A program made the translations under genes and the position numbers. 7,870 nucleotides of DNA, from NCBI GenBank assembly GCA_030152605.1, contig JASLJB010000295.1:1-7870 (forward strand). The letters are read 5' to 3'. This document shows, piece after piece, positions 1 to 6,634 of this stretch (the first letter of the stretch is position 1; each line of letters opens with the position of its first letter). Source of the stretch: Acinetobacter sp. (GTDB lineage: Bacteria; Pseudomonadota; Gammaproteobacteria; Pseudomonadales; Moraxellaceae). The notes beneath the pieces were generated by a model. That model saw nothing but the letters and a program-made list of their open reading frames with translations, did not search any database and was not told where the DNA came from.

Positions 1-9
1 CAAGGTCTA

Positions 10-38
10 TGTATTTTTAATCAGTGACTGCTTATACT
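10..38 (+). promoter_or_regulatory. Possible lepA promoter
   Basis: A good -10 hexamer, TATACT, lies at 33-38 with a TG two bases before it (29-30), close to an extended -10. The best -35 at 17-base spacing is the weak TGTATT at 10-15. Transcription would start near 45, giving a leader of about 80 bases before lepA. This rests on hexamer matching only. Nothing else is clear in 1-127, and no complete upstream gene is visible. Confidence 0.3.
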
Positions 39-127
39 GTGGCTCATCTTTGAAACATCCTTTTTTTCACGTCATGTATGCTGACAGTTGCGAGTCCATG
101 ATTGTGCACATATTTTTAGAGTAGTTT

Positions 128-1948
128 ATGGCAGTAGCTAAAAAATCTGTAAATATCAATAATATTCGTAACTTTTCGATCATCGCTCATATCGATCACG
201 GGAAGTCAACGTTAGCTGACCGCTTTATTCAAATGTGTGGCGGGTTACAAGCGCGTGAAATGCAAGCGCAAGTATTGGATTCCATGGAGCTTGAACGCGA
301 ACGTGGAATCACCATCAAAGCCACCTCGGTGACGTTGTACTATACCCATCCGAATGGTCAAGAATATCAACTGAATTTTATTGATACCCCGGGACACGTG
401 GACTTTTCTTATGAAGTATCACGTTCTCTTGCGGCCTGCGAAGGCGCATTATTGGTGGTTGATGCAGCGCAAGGGGTTGAAGCTCAATCCGTTGCCAACT
501 GTTATACCGCGATCGAACAAGGCCTAGAAGTCTTACCGATTCTAAATAAAATTGATTTACCCCAAGCTGAACCAGAGCGCGTGATTCACGAGATTGAAGA
601 AATCATCGGGATTGAAGCCACTGAAGCACCGACCTGTTCTGCAAAAACCGGTCTCGGTGTTGAGCAAGTGTTGGAAAAACTGGTTGAAATCATTCCTGCG
701 CCTGAAGGTGACCGCGATGCGCCACTTCAAGCCTTGATCGTGGATTCATGGTTTGACAACTATTTGGGCGTGGTCTCTTTGGTCCGCATCAAACAAGGTC
801 GCGTGCGTAAGGGCGATAAAATGTTGGTCAAATCGACCGGCCAAACCCATATCATCACTTCAGTCGGGATCTTTAATCCCAAGCATACCGAAACCGGCAT
901 GTTGGAAGCGGGTGAAGTGGGCTTTGTGATCGCAGGCATTAAAGACATTTTTGGTGCGCCAGTCGGGGATACCATTACCCTGTCGAGCACACCCGATGTG
1001 GCAAGCTTGCCGGGCTTTAAAAAAGTCAAACCGCAGGTCTATGCCGGTCTGTTCCCGATCGATGCCAGTGACTTCGAACCGTTCCGTGAAGCCTTACACA
1101 AATTGCAAATCAATGACTCTGCGTTGTTCTTTGAGCCTGAAAGCTCTGATGCGCTTGGCTTTGGTTTCCGCTGTGGTTTCTTGGGCATGTTGCACATGGA
1201 AATCGTACAAGAGCGCTTAGAGCGTGAGTATGATTTGGACATCATTACCTCGGCACCGACCGTGGTTTATGAAGCCTTGACCAAGGCGGGTGACACGATC
1301 TATATCGATAGCCCATCGAAAATGCCTGATGGTTCAACCGTTGAAGACTTACGCGAACCGATCGCTGAATGTCATATCTTGGTACCACAAGAGTACTTGG
1401 GTAACGTGATGACGCTGTGTATCGAGCGCCGTGGTATTCAAAAGGAAATGAAGTTCTTGGGCAACCAAGTGTCATTGAACTTTGAAATCCCAATGGCCGA
1501 AGTGGTGATGGATTTCTTTGACCGCCTCAAATCGTGTTCACGTGGTTTTGCCTCACTTGACTATAACTTCGTGCGTTTTGAAAGCTCGGATTTGGTCAAA
1601 GTCGATGTCTTGATCAACGGTGAAAAAGTCGATGCACTTGCGATGATCTGTCATAAAAATGACGCACGTCATCGTGGTATTGCTTTGGCCGACAAGATGA
1701 AAGATTTGATTCCACGTCAAATGTTTGATGTTGCGATTCAGGCGGCGATCGGTGCGCAAATTATTGCTCGTTCGACCGTGAAGGCGATGCGCAAAAACGT
1801 ATTGGCCAAATGTTATGGCGGCGACGTGTCACGTAAGAAGAAACTTCTATCGAAACAAAAAGAAGGTAAGAAACGCATGAAGCAAGTGGGCAGTGTTGAA
1901 ATCCCACAAGAAGCGTTCTTAGCGGTTTTACAAGTCGATAAAAAATAA
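128..1948 (+). CDS. lepA: Elongation factor 4 (LepA), ribosome-associated translational GTPase
   Basis: LepA/EF4 is an EF-G-like GTPase that acts on the ribosome; back-translocation of stalled ribosomes and support of initiation or 30S maturation have both been proposed. The 606-residue protein shows the whole G domain: P-loop AHIDHGKST at residues 20-28, the switch I ERERGIT at 56-62, DTPGH at 86-90 (H90 matches the catalytic His of this GTPase class), NKID at 140-143 and SAK at 171-173. The basic LepA-specific C-terminal domain follows (around 560-606, with KQKEGKKRMKQ). Length is normal for the family (about 600). The ATG at 128 leaves a short lead of about 12 residues before the conserved NIRNFSIIAHIDHG, as in Acinetobacter orthologues. 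The ribosome-binding site is weak (AGAGTAG just upstream). lepB follows after 17 bases, so the two are probably cotranscribed. Confidence 0.98.
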   Translation: MAVAKKSVNINNIRNFSIIAHIDHGKSTLADRFIQMCGGLQAREMQAQVLDSMELERERGITIKATSVTLYYTHPNGQEYQLNFIDTPGHVDFSYEVSRSLAACEGALLVVDAAQGVEAQSVANCYTAIEQGLEVLPILNKIDLPQAEPERVIHEIEEIIGIEATEAPTCSAKTGLGVEQVLEKLVEIIPAPEGDRDAPLQALIVDSWFDNYLGVVSLVRIKQGRVRKGDKMLVKSTGQTHIITSVGIFNPKHTETGMLEAGEVGFVIAGIKDIFGAPVGDTITLSSTPDVASLPGFKKVKPQVYAGLFPIDASDFEPFREALHKLQINDSALFFEPESSDALGFGFRCGFLGMLHMEIVQERLEREYDLDIITSAPTVVYEALTKAGDTIYIDSPSKMPDGSTVEDLREPIAECHILVPQEYLGNVMTLCIERRGIQKEMKFLGNQVSLNFEIPMAEVVMDFFDRLKSCSRGFASLDYNFVRFESSDLVKVDVLINGEKVDALAMICHKNDARHRGIALADKMKDLIPRQMFDVAIQAAIGAQIIARSTVKAMRKNVLAKCYGGDVSRKKKLLSKQKEGKKRMKQVGSVEIPQEAFLAVLQVDKK

Positions 1949-1965
1949 TAGAGAGCAGATAGGCC

Positions 1966-2835
1966 ATGGATTTTGATTTTAATTTAATTCTCGTCCCGGT
2001 AACCATCGTATTTTTTCTACTGTGGTTAGTGGATAAATTGGTTTTAAAGCAACGTGAAACCAAAGGTAAGGGACAAGAAAACTTCATCATCACATGGGCT
2101 TATGATTTCTGGCCAGTGTTGGCGGTGGTGTTGGTGCTGCGTTCATTTTTATTTGAACCTTTTAATATCCCGTCCGATTCCATGGTCCCGACTTTAGAAA
2201 CTGGTGATTATATTTTGGTGAACAAATACCAATATGGTGTGCGTTTACCGATCGTGAATACCAAGATTATCGATGTGGGTGAACCGGAGCGTGGCCAAGT
2301 GGCGGTGTTCCGTTATCCACTCAATCCAAAAATCAGTTATATCAAACGAATTATTGGCTTACCGGGCGATCATGTGGTGTATGATCAGGGACAGTTATTT
2401 GTGAATGGTCAGCAGGTTAAACAAGTTCCTGTTGAATTTAGTCGTAAGAAAGATGATTTAGATACCCCGAAATCAATGTATTACAACGAAACCATTGGCA
2501 CGCATACCCATCTGACCCGCATCCTCGAAGGTCAAAATCCGTTGATTGATGTGTATCAATATGCGCAAACTAAATCGGATGTGCCGTTACCTTATGTTTC
2601 GACACTGAATGATCGCTTTGTGCAGTCTCAAGGTCAGAGTTGGGAAGTGACGGTAAAGCCTGGGCATTATTTTGCCATGGGGGATAACCGTGATCAAAGC
2701 TCGGACAGCCGTTTTTGGGGCCAAGTGCCTGAAGAAAACCTGATCGGCCATGCGGTCTATATCTGGATGCACAAAGAGCCAGGTTTCAATCTTCCAAGCT
2801 TTAGCCGTAATGGTTCACTGGATAAGAATCAATAA
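1966..2835 (+). CDS. lepB: Signal peptidase I (LepB)
   Basis: Inner-membrane Ser/Lys protease that removes signal peptides from Sec- and Tat-exported proteins on the periplasmic side. Two hydrophobic segments (about residues 6-23 and 48-63) flank a short basic cytoplasmic loop, and a large periplasmic domain follows. The catalytic serine is S72 in PSDSMVPTL and the general-base lysine is K127 in YIKRIIGLPGD. The conserved box MGDNRDQSSDSRFWG is at 238-252. The length of 289 residues is within the family range. The start at ATG 1966 lies 17 bases after lepA, with a GAGAG at 1951-1955 as the likely ribosome-binding site. The lepA-lepB pair is a standard operon in this group. No terminator with a T-tract follows, so readthrough towards rnc is possible. 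Confidence 0.97.
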   Translation: MDFDFNLILVPVTIVFFLLWLVDKLVLKQRETKGKGQENFIITWAYDFWPVLAVVLVLRSFLFEPFNIPSDSMVPTLETGDYILVNKYQYGVRLPIVNTKIIDVGEPERGQVAVFRYPLNPKISYIKRIIGLPGDHVVYDQGQLFVNGQQVKQVPVEFSRKKDDLDTPKSMYYNETIGTHTHLTRILEGQNPLIDVYQYAQTKSDVPLPYVSTLNDRFVQSQGQSWEVTVKPGHYFAMGDNRDQSSDSRFWGQVPEENLIGHAVYIWMHKEPGFNLPSFSRNGSLDKNQ

Positions 2836-2841
2836 TTTCCA

Positions 2842-2985
2842 GTTGCAACCTCGCATACAGCAGCTTTGTCCATGACTGCGTGACAGCCGGCTTTTGATTG
2901 CCATCGCTGCTTCACGCAGTTTGGCGTTCAAGGGCTCCTTGATGCTCAGCATCTGCGCAGTCAATGCAATACGCGAACTTTAGGT
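2842..2985. other. Structured GC-rich intergenic element, candidate non-coding RNA or dispersed repeat
   Basis: This stretch holds several inverted repeats. ACTGCGTGA (2875-2883) pairs perfectly with TCACGCAGT (2912-2920), and the stem continues through CAGC/GCTG after a two-base bulge. CAAGG/CCTTG (2929-2933/2937-2941), GATGC/GCATC (2941-2945/2949-2953) and the palindrome CTGCGCAG (2953-2960) follow. The base composition differs from the AT-rich sequence that follows it. No + strand reading frame of useful length exists. The minus strand has a 45-codon frame (2815-2952) that runs into lepB and has no clear ribosome-binding site. Dense pairing suggests a folded RNA or a repeat copy. Acinetobacter genomes are reported to contain many C4-like antisense RNA copies between genes; membership in that family is my guess and was not tested. 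Confidence 0.45.
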
Positions 2986-3018
2986 CGGTGTAATTTAAAA
3001 TATTGTCACCAATTTGCC

Positions 3019-3048
3019 TTAAGAACGTTTTAAAATCATTCATATACA
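3019..3048 (+). promoter_or_regulatory. Possible rnc promoter
   Basis: TTAAGA (3019-3024) and TATACA (3043-3048), spaced by 18 bases, each match four of six consensus positions. They lie in the AT-rich half of the lepB-rnc gap, about 60 bases before the proposed rnc start. This promoter could serve the rnc-to-miaE genes independently of lepA-lepB. The call rests only on sequence matching. Confidence 0.3.
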
Positions 3049-3050
3049 GC

Positions 3051-3071
3051 CAGCAGGGACTATCCTTGCTG
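3051..3071 (+). promoter_or_regulatory. Stem-loop in the rnc leader
   Basis: CAGCAGGG (3051-3058) pairs with CCTTGCTG (3064-3071), eight pairs including one G-T wobble, with loop ACTAT. No T-tract follows, so it is not an intrinsic terminator. It lies about 35 bases before the rnc start. In Escherichia coli the rnc leader has a stem that RNase III itself cleaves, which autoregulates the operon. This stem is shorter, so an equivalent role is only possible. Confidence 0.4.
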
Positions 3072-3105
3072 AACATCGCAATCGTATTAACATTTGAGAA
3101 GAGTT

Positions 3106-3798
3106 TTGATCAAAGGTCAGTTCAAACTAAGTGATCCACGTTTAATCAGTCGGATTGGGTATGTGTTTAAGCAACCTGAATTGCTGCAATTGGCGTTGAC
3201 TCACCGTTCCGTCAGCCACAAATACAATTATGAGCGCCTCGAATTTTTAGGTGACTCATTGCTCGGCATGATCATTGCCAATTATTTATATCATGCCTAT
3301 CCGCATGAAAATGAAGGGCGTTTGACCAGAATGCGCGCCACCTTGGTTCGCCAAGAAGCCCTGGGCAAAATTGCAAACGATTTGAAACTAAGTCATAGTC
3401 TCATTCTAAGCACAGGTGAATTAAAATCAGGTGGTCATCATCGCGAGTCGATTTTGGCGGATACTGTAGAAGCCATTATTGGTGCGATTTATATTGATTG
3501 TGGTGATTTATCCGTTTTACAGCCGGTGGTGCTGAACTGGTATACCCCATACTTCGAGCATATCGAGCCGACGGATCAACTTAAAGATCCAAAATCAAGA
3601 TTACAAGAATATCTTCAAGCCCATAAACAACCTCTCCCTGTCTATGATGTGGTGGATATTCAGGGTGATGCGCCAAACCAGCATTTCAAAGTGGAATGTA
3701 CGGTCAATGGTTTACCCAAGTTGCGAGGTGAGGGATCTAGTCGCCGCTTTGCAGAACAAGCCGTCGCGGCAGAAATTTTAAAGCTATTGGAGCAATAA
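3106..3798 (+). CDS. rnc: Ribonuclease III
   Basis: Double-strand-specific endoribonuclease that processes rRNA precursors and structured mRNAs and sRNA-mRNA duplexes. Counting from TTG 3106 the protein has 230 residues. The nuclease domain carries the signature ERLEFLGDS at 43-51. Likely catalytic or metal residues are E43, E46, D50, E70, D119 and E122, the last two in ADTVEAIIGAIY. A double-stranded-RNA-binding domain occupies about 161-230, from DPKSRLQEYL to RRFAEQAVAAEIL. The frame stays open to a TTG at 3094. I prefer TTG 3106 because it gives the N-terminus MIKGQFKLSDPR, which aligns with the usual Acinetobacter start, and because the purine-rich GAGAAG at 3096-3101 can then serve as ribosome-binding site. 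era follows after 5 bases. Confidence 0.95.
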   Translation: MIKGQFKLSDPRLISRIGYVFKQPELLQLALTHRSVSHKYNYERLEFLGDSLLGMIIANYLYHAYPHENEGRLTRMRATLVRQEALGKIANDLKLSHSLILSTGELKSGGHHRESILADTVEAIIGAIYIDCGDLSVLQPVVLNWYTPYFEHIEPTDQLKDPKSRLQEYLQAHKQPLPVYDVVDIQGDAPNQHFKVECTVNGLPKLRGEGSSRRFAEQAVAAEILKLLEQ

Positions 3799-3803
3799 CC
3801 CTC

Positions 3804-4913
3804 ATGTCGACAGAAAACGATCAAAAATCTACGGATTTCCCAGAACAAAAGCCAAGCAAATCAGCCGATCAGCACAAAGTGGATCTGGTCAGTGAAGATA
3901 TTGATGATCGCTTGGATGATCAAGAGTTTGACGAAGAGCCTGATATGATTAATCAGTTCTTTAATGCGCAACAAACCCCGATCCCTGCGGATTATAAAAG
4001 TGGTTTTGTGGCCATCGTTGGTCGTCCAAACGTGGGTAAATCAACCTTGATGAACCATGTTTTGGGTCAGAAACTTTCGATTACTTCACGTAAGCCACAA
4101 ACCACCCGCCATAAAATTGTCGGGATCGATAGCCGTGAAAAATCCCAAGCGGTGTTTGTAGATACCCCTGGGATGCACAAGAAAGAAGTCCGTGCCATCA
4201 ACAAAATGATGAACCGTGCGGCGCACTCAGCTTTGCGTGATGTGAACTTGGTGTTGTTTGTGGTGGATGCACATAAGTGGACCCCAAATGACGATCTGGT
4301 TTTAGAAAAATTACGCAATGCAGAAATGCCTGTGGTGTTGGTGATCAACAAAATCGACACGCTAGAAGACAAAAAGACCTTGTTGCCGTTGATTAAAGAG
4401 CGCACCAAGTTAATGAACTTCGCTGAAATCATTCCGGTATCTGCCTTGCGTGGTGCCAACCTTGATCAGCTGCGTGACACCATTGAAAAATATCTGCCAT
4501 TCCAGCCGCCGTTATATTCTTTGGATCAAATCACCGATCGTTCAGAGCGTTTCTTGGCCAGTGAAGTGATTCGTGAAAAAATCATGCGTCAATTGGGTGA
4601 AGAGCTGCCTTATGATCTGACGGTTCAGATCGAATCATTTAAAGTTGAAGACTCTGTTTTAAATGAAAAAAGTGGCAGAATGAAGCCAGCTTGTACCTAT
4701 ATCGATGCCACAATTTTTGTGGAACGTTCAGGTCAGAAAGCCATCGTAATCGGTGAGAAAGGTGCCAAATTGAAACGTATCGGGATCGAAGCTCGAACCG
4801 ATATGGAAAAAATGTTTGAGCAAAAAATCATGCTCACCCTTTGGGTGAAAGTTAAAGGCGGTTGGTCTGATGACGAACGTGCTTTGAAAAGTTTAGGCTA
4901 TAGCGACATTTAA
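3804..4913 (+). CDS. era: GTPase Era, 16S rRNA-binding 30S assembly factor, with acidic N-terminal extension
   Basis: Era binds near the 3' end of 16S rRNA and assists late 30S maturation. The 369-residue protein has G1 GRPNVGKST at 73-81, the Era region KPQTTRHKI around 97-105, DTPG at 120-123, NKID at 182-185 and SAL at 213-215. A C-terminal KH RNA-binding domain follows, with VIGEKGAKLKRIG at 315-327. E. coli Era has about 300 residues; the excess is a roughly 65-residue N-terminal tail, hydrophilic and strongly acidic at 27-47 (12 Asp/Glu among 21 residues). Acinetobacter Era proteins usually carry such a tail. ATG 3804 is 5 bases after rnc, with GGAG at 3789-3792. An in-frame ATG at 3945 (M48), preceded by GAAGAG, is a possible second start. 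The rnc-era pair is a classic operon. Confidence 0.96.
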   Translation: MSTENDQKSTDFPEQKPSKSADQHKVDLVSEDIDDRLDDQEFDEEPDMINQFFNAQQTPIPADYKSGFVAIVGRPNVGKSTLMNHVLGQKLSITSRKPQTTRHKIVGIDSREKSQAVFVDTPGMHKKEVRAINKMMNRAAHSALRDVNLVLFVVDAHKWTPNDDLVLEKLRNAEMPVVLVINKIDTLEDKKTLLPLIKERTKLMNFAEIIPVSALRGANLDQLRDTIEKYLPFQPPLYSLDQITDRSERFLASEVIREKIMRQLGEELPYDLTVQIESFKVEDSVLNEKSGRMKPACTYIDATIFVERSGQKAIVIGEKGAKLKRIGIEARTDMEKMFEQKIMLTLWVKVKGGWSDDERALKSLGYSDI

Positions 4914-4956
4914 GACTTCGCATTGCCGTTTAAATGAATGGAAAAGGACCACGGAC

Positions 4957-5127
4957 ATGATTAAATTTTGCTGCATCCTCAGTTGTATGTTTTTGTTGCA
5001 AGCTTGCATTCATAAAGTGGTCACTGTACCGACCAAGGTGGTGTACAAAACCGGTAAAGGCGCGGTCAAAGGCACTGCAAAAGTGGTTGGGGCGGTCATC
5101 CCAGATGGGGATGATCAGAAAGACTAA
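4957..5127 (+). CDS. Small lipoprotein (Acinetobacter NF038104-like)
   Basis: A 56-residue frame with a good ribosome-binding site (AAGGA at 4944-4948, 8 bases before the ATG). It begins with a lipoprotein signal peptide: one Lys (K3), a hydrophobic core, then the lipobox LLQAC with the lipidated cysteine at C17. Ile at +2 suggests sorting to the outer membrane. The mature part is only 40 residues, starting CIHKVVTVPTKVVYKT. It has three KVV repeats (K20, K27, K43) and an acidic tail, GDDQKD. The signal peptide is unusually cysteine-rich (C5, C6, C10). It resembles a family of very small Acinetobacter lipoproteins (NF038104, recalled and not searched), whose function is unknown to me. It sits between era and recO with gaps of 43 and 27 bases, so it is probably expressed with them. 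The longer antisense frame over it is a shadow. Confidence 0.85.
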   Translation: MIKFCCILSCMFLLQACIHKVVTVPTKVVYKTGKGAVKGTAKVVGAVIPDGDDQKD

Positions 5128-5154
5128 GTAAGCGCTGCGAGAAGTACTCAACGA

Positions 5155-5865
5155 ATGCGTAATGAACGGCTGCAAGCTTATCTGATTCACCATCGCAAAT
5201 ATCGCGAGCGCAGTCATATCATCCATTTATTCACCCAAGAACACGGGCGTATGGATGGTGTGTTGCGTCAGGTTCCCCCACCGCAATACCAGCCCTTGCT
5301 GCTGCAAGCCAGCGGCAAGTCGGCACTCAAAAACTTTACCCAAGTCGAAATTCTCAATCAGCCAGTGTTTTTTCATGGCGATGCATTTTTTGCTGGCTTT
5401 TATCTGAATGAAATCCTGCTGCGCTTGTGTGCGATTGAAGAGAGTATGCCGGCAACTTTTGAGCAGTATCATTTCACGCTCACCCAGTTACAGCAATTGG
5501 CGGCGCATCCACAGCCCGCTGAATTTCTTAAACAAATTCTACGTCAGTTCGAGTATGTGTTACTTGAAGAGCTAGGCTATGCCATCGACTTTGCCGTGGA
5601 TGCCAAACAACAGCCGATTCAGGCTGATCAAAGCTACCAGTTTCAGCTCAATGATGGTTTTATTGTCGTTAATCAATCCAATAGAGCACATTTGACGGGT
5701 GCACAAATACTCAGTATGTGTGACTATGTCGCAGGCGATGATTTTAATGTGCAGCAGTTAAGTCTGCTTGGAAAACTCTATCGTCAAATGATTAGTTCCT
5801 TGTTAGGCGATCGACCTTTACAGAGTCGCCAACTGTGGATTCAAAATTTTCAATCTAAAAAGTAA
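5155..5865 (+). CDS. recO: DNA repair protein RecO
   Basis: RecO acts with RecR, and RecF in the gap-repair pathway, to load RecA on SSB-coated single-stranded DNA; it also anneals DNA strands. The 236-residue length fits the family (E. coli about 242). The N-terminus MRNERLQAYLIHHRKYRERS and the following HLFTQEHGRMDGVLRQ match the OB-fold domain (about residues 1-80). The remainder is the helical domain, including LNEILLRLC and LLEELGYAIDF. I see no zinc-binding cysteine cluster, as in other gammaproteobacterial RecO. ATG 5155 has GAGAAG at 5139-5144 as ribosome-binding site, with a spacer of 10. pdxJ begins 14 bases after the stop. The recO-pdxJ order is widespread in gammaproteobacteria. 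Confidence 0.95.
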   Translation: MRNERLQAYLIHHRKYRERSHIIHLFTQEHGRMDGVLRQVPPPQYQPLLLQASGKSALKNFTQVEILNQPVFFHGDAFFAGFYLNEILLRLCAIEESMPATFEQYHFTLTQLQQLAAHPQPAEFLKQILRQFEYVLLEELGYAIDFAVDAKQQPIQADQSYQFQLNDGFIVVNQSNRAHLTGAQILSMCDYVAGDDFNVQQLSLLGKLYRQMISSLLGDRPLQSRQLWIQNFQSKK

Positions 5866-5879
5866 ATGAGGGAAAGCCC

Positions 5880-6605
5880 ATGGCCGCATTACTTGGTGTG
5901 AATATCGATCACGTTGCAACACTTCGCCAAGCGCGAGGTACGGATTATCCAGATCCGGTCAAAGCGGCTTTGCTGTGTGAGCAAGCGGGTGCCGAGGGGA
6001 TTACCTTGCATTTACGTGAAGATCGTCGCCACATTCAGGATGATGATGTCCGTCGCATGCGTCCGACACTGACCACACGTATGAACTTGGAGATTGCTGT
6101 CACCGATGAGATGGTGGCCTTTGCCCAAGAGATTCGTCCACAACATATTTGCTTGGTTCCTGAAAAGCGCCAAGAGATCACCACTGAAGGTGGCTTGGAT
6201 GTGGTGACGCATTTTGAGCATGTCAAAGCGGCGACTGAAGCATTGAGTGCGATTGGTTGTGATGTGTCCTTATTTATCGACCCAGACTTTGCTCAGATTG
6301 ATGCAGCGATTGCCTGTGGTGCGCCGACGATTGAGTTGCACACTGGTGCGTATGCAGAAGCCAGCGGTGAGGCACAGCAGCAAGAGTTGGCGCGTATCGT
6401 GGCAGCTGTTGAGTATGCGGCCAGCAAAGGCTTGGTGGTCAATGCCGGTCATGGTCTCAACTTGGACAATGTGCATGCCATTGCTGCGATCCCGCAGATT
6501 CATGAGTTAAATATCGGACACTCGATTATTGCGCACGCGGTATTTGTGGGCTTAGAACAAGCGGTTAAAGAAATGAAAGCTGCGATTCAAGCAGCAAGTG
6601 AATAG
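5880..6605 (+). CDS. pdxJ: Pyridoxine 5'-phosphate synthase PdxJ
   Basis: Final ring-closing enzyme of the DXP-dependent vitamin B6 pathway: it condenses 3-amino-2-oxopropyl phosphate with 1-deoxy-D-xylulose 5-phosphate to give pyridoxine 5'-phosphate. The 241-residue protein is a TIM barrel of usual length. It has the N-terminal LGVNIDHVATLRQARGT (N8, D10, H11), HLREDRRHI with H44, TRMNLE with E71, LVPEKRQE (92-99), and VNAGHGLN with H191. H44, E71 and H191 correspond to the catalytic E. coli residues H45, E72 and H193. A strong ribosome-binding site (GAGGGA at 5868-5873) lies 6 bases before ATG 5880. An out-of-frame ATG at 5866 is not used. It sits 14 bases after recO and 29 before miaE. 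Confidence 0.97.
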   Translation: MAALLGVNIDHVATLRQARGTDYPDPVKAALLCEQAGAEGITLHLREDRRHIQDDDVRRMRPTLTTRMNLEIAVTDEMVAFAQEIRPQHICLVPEKRQEITTEGGLDVVTHFEHVKAATEALSAIGCDVSLFIDPDFAQIDAAIACGAPTIELHTGAYAEASGEAQQQELARIVAAVEYAASKGLVVNAGHGLNLDNVHAIAAIPQIHELNIGHSIIAHAVFVGLEQAVKEMKAAIQAASE

Positions 6606-6634
6606 ATTGACGTACAAAGGTTTTAGATCACAGC

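Noticed and set aside
88..116. TTGCGA and TATTTT spaced 17 bases, just before lepA
   Set aside because: Transcription would start only a few bases before the ATG, leaving no room for the ribosome-binding site; the TATACT further upstream fits better.
760..1759. Several long minus-strand frames inside lepA
   Set aside because: They are shadows of a strongly conserved gene with biased codon use; none shows recognisable protein features.
2815..2952. Minus-strand 45-codon frame through the structured element into the end of lepB
   Set aside because: It has no clear ribosome-binding site, ends inside lepB, and its codons are dictated by the inverted repeats; a folded RNA or repeat explains the sequence better.
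2942..2983. Plus-strand 13-codon frame that could be a leader peptide
   Set aside because: Very short, no following attenuator with a T-tract, and about 120 bases from rnc; chance is a sufficient explanation.
4067..4459. 130-codon minus-strand frame inside era
   Set aside because: It overlaps the conserved GTPase core of Era completely and has no family resemblance.
4930..5226. 98-codon minus-strand frame over the era-recO junction
   Set aside because: It is antisense to the lipoprotein and recO start, which have good signals; it has no recognisable domain or start signal.
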